NCBI GenBank assembly: GCA_016213595.1
Contig: JACRAA010000434.1
Span: 1-27,161 of the forward strand
DNA length: 27,161 bases
Reading direction: 5' to 3'
Origin: Actinomycetota bacterium
GTDB taxonomy: Bacteria; Actinomycetota; Actinomycetes; Propionibacteriales; Propionibacteriaceae
The notes beneath the pieces are model-generated. The model worked only from the letters and a program-made list of their open reading frames with translations. It made no database searches and was not told the origin of the DNA. Position 1 is the stretch's first letter; each line of letters starts with the position of its first letter. The position numbers and the translations under genes were made by a program. Positions 24,886-27,161 of the stretch are shown one piece after another.

Positions 24886-25521
24886 TCAGCGCCCGCCCGC
24901 GAGCGTGGCGAGGTGCTGGAGCCGTACGAGCTCGACGGGCAGGTACGCAGGTCCGCCGGTGCGGCCGATGACGATCGCGCGGCCACCCGGAAGTGGCGCC
25001 GCGGCGATGAGCGTGTCACCCCAGCCGGGCTGCCAGCCCGCGTCGAGCTCCGCGCCGTACGTGGTGTCCAGGGTCCCGAAGACTCCCAGGTCGGTCCCGT
25101 CGATGTCCGGGGCCATGGAGCTGCGGGCGAGCACCCTGCCGGCGGTCACGTCGACGAGGATCGCCCACGACGAGTGGAACACAACCGGCGCCTCCTCGAT
25201 GAGGATCTGCCCGGCATGGTCGGGTTCGCTCGCCATCCGGTTGAGCGTGGCGATGTCGGACTCCACCCCCCAGTCGGAGTGGTAGTGCGAGACCCACAGC
25301 ACCTTCACGCCCTCGACCTGTGCGCAGGCGCTGAGCAGGTTCTCGGGCAGCACGCCCTGGGGGAGGCTCAGCATGAAGTCGTCGACCGCATAGTCGGCGC
25401 CGCGGTCGATGATCTCCACAGCGTGGATGTCGGCTCCGACGCCACCCAGGGCGCTGGCGACCGCGCCGAGAGACCCGGGACGGTCGGGGAGCTGGACCCG
25501 AAGCAGCAACATGGGGCCCAT
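24886..25521 (-). CDS. ACT-domain (amino-acid-binding) protein
   Basis: This 211-aa protein has an N-terminal ACT domain (MLLLRVQLPDRPGSLGAVASALGGVGADIHAVEIIDRG, first 40 residues), a fold that binds amino acids and regulates metabolism. A second part (about 95-205: ESDIATLNRMASEPDHAGQILIEEAP, VVFHSSWAILVD and later RAIVIGRTGGPAYLPVELVRLQHLATLA) resembles a degenerate GAF-like regulatory domain. From memory, a short ACT protein next to ligA is a conserved actinobacterial arrangement, usually followed by gatCAB; the gat genes are not in this window. Two starts are possible: ATG 25521, and ATG 25512, which has CAGGAT seven bases upstream and would be leaderless. The ligand is unknown. Confidence 0.82.
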   Translation of the reverse strand: MGPMLLLRVQLPDRPGSLGAVASALGGVGADIHAVEIIDRGADYAVDDFMLSLPQGVLPENLLSACAQVEGVKVLWVSHYHSDWGVESDIATLNRMASEPDHAGQILIEEAPVVFHSSWAILVDVTAGRVLARSSMAPDIDGTDLGVFGTLDTTYGAELDAGWQPGWGDTLIAAAPLPGGRAIVIGRTGGPAYLPVELVRLQHLATLAGGR

Positions 25522-25574
25522 CCTGAGGTACGTCGAGGCCGGCTCATCGCCAATTCCCACGCCCCGGCTACGAA

Positions 25575-25608
25575 ACGGTCTCCGTGTCAGGGAACGTCTC
25601 GGAACCGT
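25575..25608. other. Imperfect hairpin in the gap between GNAT and ACT genes
   Basis: ACGGTCTCCG (25575-25584) and CGGAACCGT (25600-25608) pair over nine bases with one bulged base around a 15-nt loop. The element lies in the 116-bp gap between two minus-strand genes. It could be the terminator of the GNAT gene or a leader structure of the ACT gene; I do not recognise a known riboswitch. Confidence 0.35.
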
Positions 25609-25637
25609 AACCCCCGCGACACCTTCGGCACGCGCGG

Positions 25638-26321
25638 TCACGGGGTCACCTCCAGGTCCATCGAGCGCAGGAACGCGTCGACCCCGGTGACGCAGACCTC
25701 GTACGGCGGCCGGATGAAGGTCTGCGGTGTGACCACGAAGCGGTTGGACCGTACGGCCTGGCCCTGACGGTCCTTGAGGTCGTACCCGTTGAGCACGTAG
25801 CCGCACTTCTCGCTGACCCGTCGAGAGCTCGGGTTGTCCGCCCAGGCCCCGGAGGTCATCTCCGCCGCGCCGAGGTGGTCGAAAGCGAACGCGAGGATCG
25901 CCTGACGCATGAGGGTGCCCGTGCCGCGGCCCTGGTGGGCGAGGCCGAGCCAGGAGCCGGTCTCGGCTGTACGGAGGACGGGGAAGGACTCGGTCATCAT
26001 GTCCTGCGCGCCGACGACGAGGCCGTCGCGCTCTACGGCGAACATCAGCGTCCAGCTCGCCGGGGTCATCGAGGCCCACGTGCGGTAGTAGAACTGGAGG
26101 CTCGTCAGCGGCTGCTTCTCCTCGAGGTTCCACGGCCTCAGGAACGGTCGGGACTCGGCCGCGTGGATCCCCTCGGCAGCGAGCTCAGCCACCCGGGGCC
26201 CATCGGACTCGCGCAGGGCGCGCAGCGTCACAGGCCCGCACTCGATGCGGAGGCCGAAGGCCGGGAAGATGTCGACGAGGTCCATGTCGTGAGCCAACCA
26301 GAAGCGGGCACGCCCAGTCAT
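25638..26321 (-). CDS. GNAT-family N-acetyltransferase (RimJ/RimL type)
   Basis: The product is 227 aa from ATG 26321 (GGAAA upstream); an internal ATG at 26285 would remove 12 residues. It shows the RimJ/RimL-like GNAT order: GLRIECGPVTLRALRESDGPRVAELAAEGIH at the N-terminus, TLMFAVERDGLVVGAQDM (beta strands 2-3), TGSWLGLAHQGRGTGTLMRQAILAFAFDHLGA with the acetyl-CoA P-loop QGRGTG, and NPSSRRVSEKCGYVLNGY. The FNR-type end RSNRFVVTPQTF is typical of that subgroup. It would transfer acetyl from acetyl-CoA to an amine on a small molecule or protein; the substrate is unknown. It lies upstream of the ACT gene on the same strand with a 116-bp gap and diverges from the coiled-coil membrane gene. Confidence 0.88.
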   Translation of the reverse strand: MTGRARFWLAHDMDLVDIFPAFGLRIECGPVTLRALRESDGPRVAELAAEGIHAAESRPFLRPWNLEEKQPLTSLQFYYRTWASMTPASWTLMFAVERDGLVVGAQDMMTESFPVLRTAETGSWLGLAHQGRGTGTLMRQAILAFAFDHLGAAEMTSGAWADNPSSRRVSEKCGYVLNGYDLKDRQGQAVRSNRFVVTPQTFIRPPYEVCVTGVDAFLRSMDLEVTP

Positions 26322-26398
26322 CCGATTTCCGGGCGCGGGGGATCGGCCAGCTCCAGCAGCCGGCGCATACCGAGATGCGAAGTGGGGTACTGCACCCG

Positions 26399-26439
26399 TG
26401 GCTGCACCGGCAGTCACATGGCTGCACCGGCAGTCACAT
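26399..26439 (+). repeat. Perfect tandem duplication, period 20 bp, upstream of a membrane-protein gene
   Basis: GGCTGCACCGGCAGTCACAT occurs at 26400-26419 and again at 26420-26439 without mismatch; the T before each copy also matches. Each copy contains the small palindrome CTGC-ACCG-GCAG. A partial third match (CTGCACC) lies just upstream near 26390. The repeat ends 14 bp before the ATG at 26454, a position suited to an operator or leader element. Confidence 0.75.
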
Positions 26440-26453
26440 CTGGAAGGGGTTCC

Positions 26454-26921
26454 ATGGGCACCTGGGTCTGGATCGTCATCGCGGTTGTCGTCGTCATCGT
26501 GGTCGTGGTCCTGGTGATGACCGGCCGGAAGCGCAAGGAGGCCGAGCTGGCCCGGCGCCAGGAGAAGGCCGAAGAGCTGCGGAGCCGCGGGCAGGACGAA
26601 CAGCTGCGTGCGAAGGAGGCTGCTGCGGCGGCCGCGCAGCAGGACGCGGACGCCCAGCGCGCCCGGATGGAAGCCGAGAGGCTTGAGCGTCAGTCGCACG
26701 AACACGCCGTCGAGGCCGATCGCGCCCGCGAGGCTGCACAAGGTCATCTGAATGAGTCGTCGCGCCTCGCCCCACGCGACCAGCACATCGACTCCACACG
26801 TGAAGACCGGGACAACCTGTCGCGCGTCATCCAATCTGACACATCACTCGACCCGCGGGCCGACAGGCTCGGCGAAGGCCGCGGGGATCGGGGGACGGAT
26901 GGTCCCTCTCGCCGGATGTAG
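26454..26921 (+). CDS. Single-pass membrane protein with cytoplasmic coiled coil
   Basis: This 155-aa protein starts at ATG with GGAAGGGG upstream. Residues 4-22 (WVWIVIAVVVVIVVVVLVM) form an N-terminal membrane anchor, followed by TGRKRKEAE and an Ala/Glu/Arg/Gln-rich coiled coil to about residue 100 (ELARRQEKAEELRSRGQDEQ and on). The C-terminal 50 residues are hydrophilic and probably disordered (STREDRDNLSRVIQSDTSLD). The layout recalls ATP-synthase b-subunit-like stalk proteins, but no family is recognised. It is divergent from the GNAT gene and preceded by a tandem repeat. The function is unknown. Confidence 0.7.
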   Translation: MGTWVWIVIAVVVVIVVVVLVMTGRKRKEAELARRQEKAEELRSRGQDEQLRAKEAAAAAAQQDADAQRARMEAERLERQSHEHAVEADRAREAAQGHLNESSRLAPRDQHIDSTREDRDNLSRVIQSDTSLDPRADRLGEGRGDRGTDGPSRRM

Positions 26922-26947
26922 CCGCCGCTCGCGGGAGCAGGGTGCGG

Positions 26948-27091
26948 TCAGGCCAGACCGATTTCAATGATGTAGGCGTCGTGGTCCGAGAGCCGGCCTC
27001 CGGCTGTCGCTTGCCCGGCCCTGCCCCTCGACCCGGCCCAACGCGCCATGCTGAACCCTTTCGCTCCAAGGACGGCGACCCAACCGAATGA
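26948..27091 (-). pseudogene. Possible C-terminal remnant of an endonuclease/exonuclease/phosphatase-family gene
   Basis: Reading leftwards the frame ends GGRLSDHDAYIIEIGLA and stops at 26948-26950. SDHDAY with a hydrophobic tail is the terminal catalytic motif (SDH) of the endonuclease/exonuclease/phosphatase superfamily. An in-frame TAG at 27092-27094 breaks the frame upstream, and I see no continuation of the family in the other two frames up to the right edge. This could be a decayed gene or a chance match of about 15 residues. The window ends too soon to decide. Confidence 0.35.
26991..27005. other. Small perfect hairpin near the right edge
   Basis: AGCCGG-CCT-CCGGCT pairs over six bases with a 3-nt loop. 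It lies downstream of the coiled-coil membrane gene (stop at 26921) and inside the putative nuclease remnant. It may be a weak terminator; no U-tract follows. Confidence 0.25.
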
Positions 27092-27161
27092 CTAGGCGTC
27101 GCCTCGTCTGTCCGAGGCGCGCAGATCGAGACGTTCGCGCGGGAACGCCCGGCCACCGCAC

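Noticed and set aside
26399..26439. Two-copy repeat as the start of a CRISPR array
   Set aside because: The copies are directly adjacent with no spacer and there is no cas gene, so it is a simple tandem duplication.

Overview
This is a very GC-rich actinobacterial chromosome segment. Lineage markers seen directly are nucS (the actinobacterial non-canonical mismatch-repair nuclease), the GlgE maltosyltransferase pathway, a mycothiol-dependent maleylpyruvate-isomerase-fold protein, a DivIVA/FilP-like coiled-coil protein and an NAD-dependent ligA flanked by a small MetE-like gene and an ACT-domain gene. I cannot name the genus. Coding density is high and no tRNA, rRNA, CRISPR array, transposase, integrase or phage gene was seen, so this looks like core chromosome, not a mobile island.

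Layout. 1-2034: a truncated minus-strand Cys-containing hypothetical gene, then a secreted NodB polysaccharide deacetylase lipoprotein and nucS. 2039-5147 (minus): an AI-2E-family membrane protein translationally coupled to a coiled-coil polarity/cytoskeletal protein, then methylmalonyl-CoA epimerase. 5280-5988 (plus): a 51-aa membrane protein overlapping a PH-domain membrane protein. 5994-8586: phosphoglucomutase (minus) divergent from a thioredoxin-fold/TPR co-chaperone-like gene (plus). 8680-14789 (minus): a tight operon glgE-mak-glgB-NUDIX with overlapping or nearly overlapping genes. 15046-18031: a secreted phosphoesterase-like protein, a repeat-containing acidic hypothetical, and a TetR regulator coupled to a mycothiol-dependent enzyme. 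18183-21403 (minus): glgX and a membrane-anchored hypothetical. 21461-24851 (plus): a one-domain MetE-like protein, ligA and a small membrane protein. 24886-26321 (minus): an ACT-domain protein and a GNAT acetyltransferase. 26454-26921 (plus): a single-pass coiled-coil membrane protein. The right edge holds what may be a decayed endonuclease/exonuclease/phosphatase gene.

How it works together. pgm, glgE, mak, glgB and glgX make up most of a cytosolic alpha-glucan cycle: Pgm interconverts glucose-1-P and glucose-6-P, Mak makes maltose-1-P, GlgE polymerises it, GlgB branches the polymer and GlgX debranches it. The usual treS gene is absent between glgE and mak. NucS and LigA belong to DNA repair and replication.

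No clearly new multi-gene system was recognised. The observations most worth checking are the NUDIX protein with an N-terminal half-GNAT module, the treS-less operon with that NUDIX gene as last member, the coiled-coil/AI-2E coupled pair, the epimerase with Gln-Gln in place of the usual His-His metal motif, a recurrent TANNNT-N6/7-start leaderless promoter pattern, a TetR operator overlapping its own ribosome binding site, and several short tandem repeats at gene starts.
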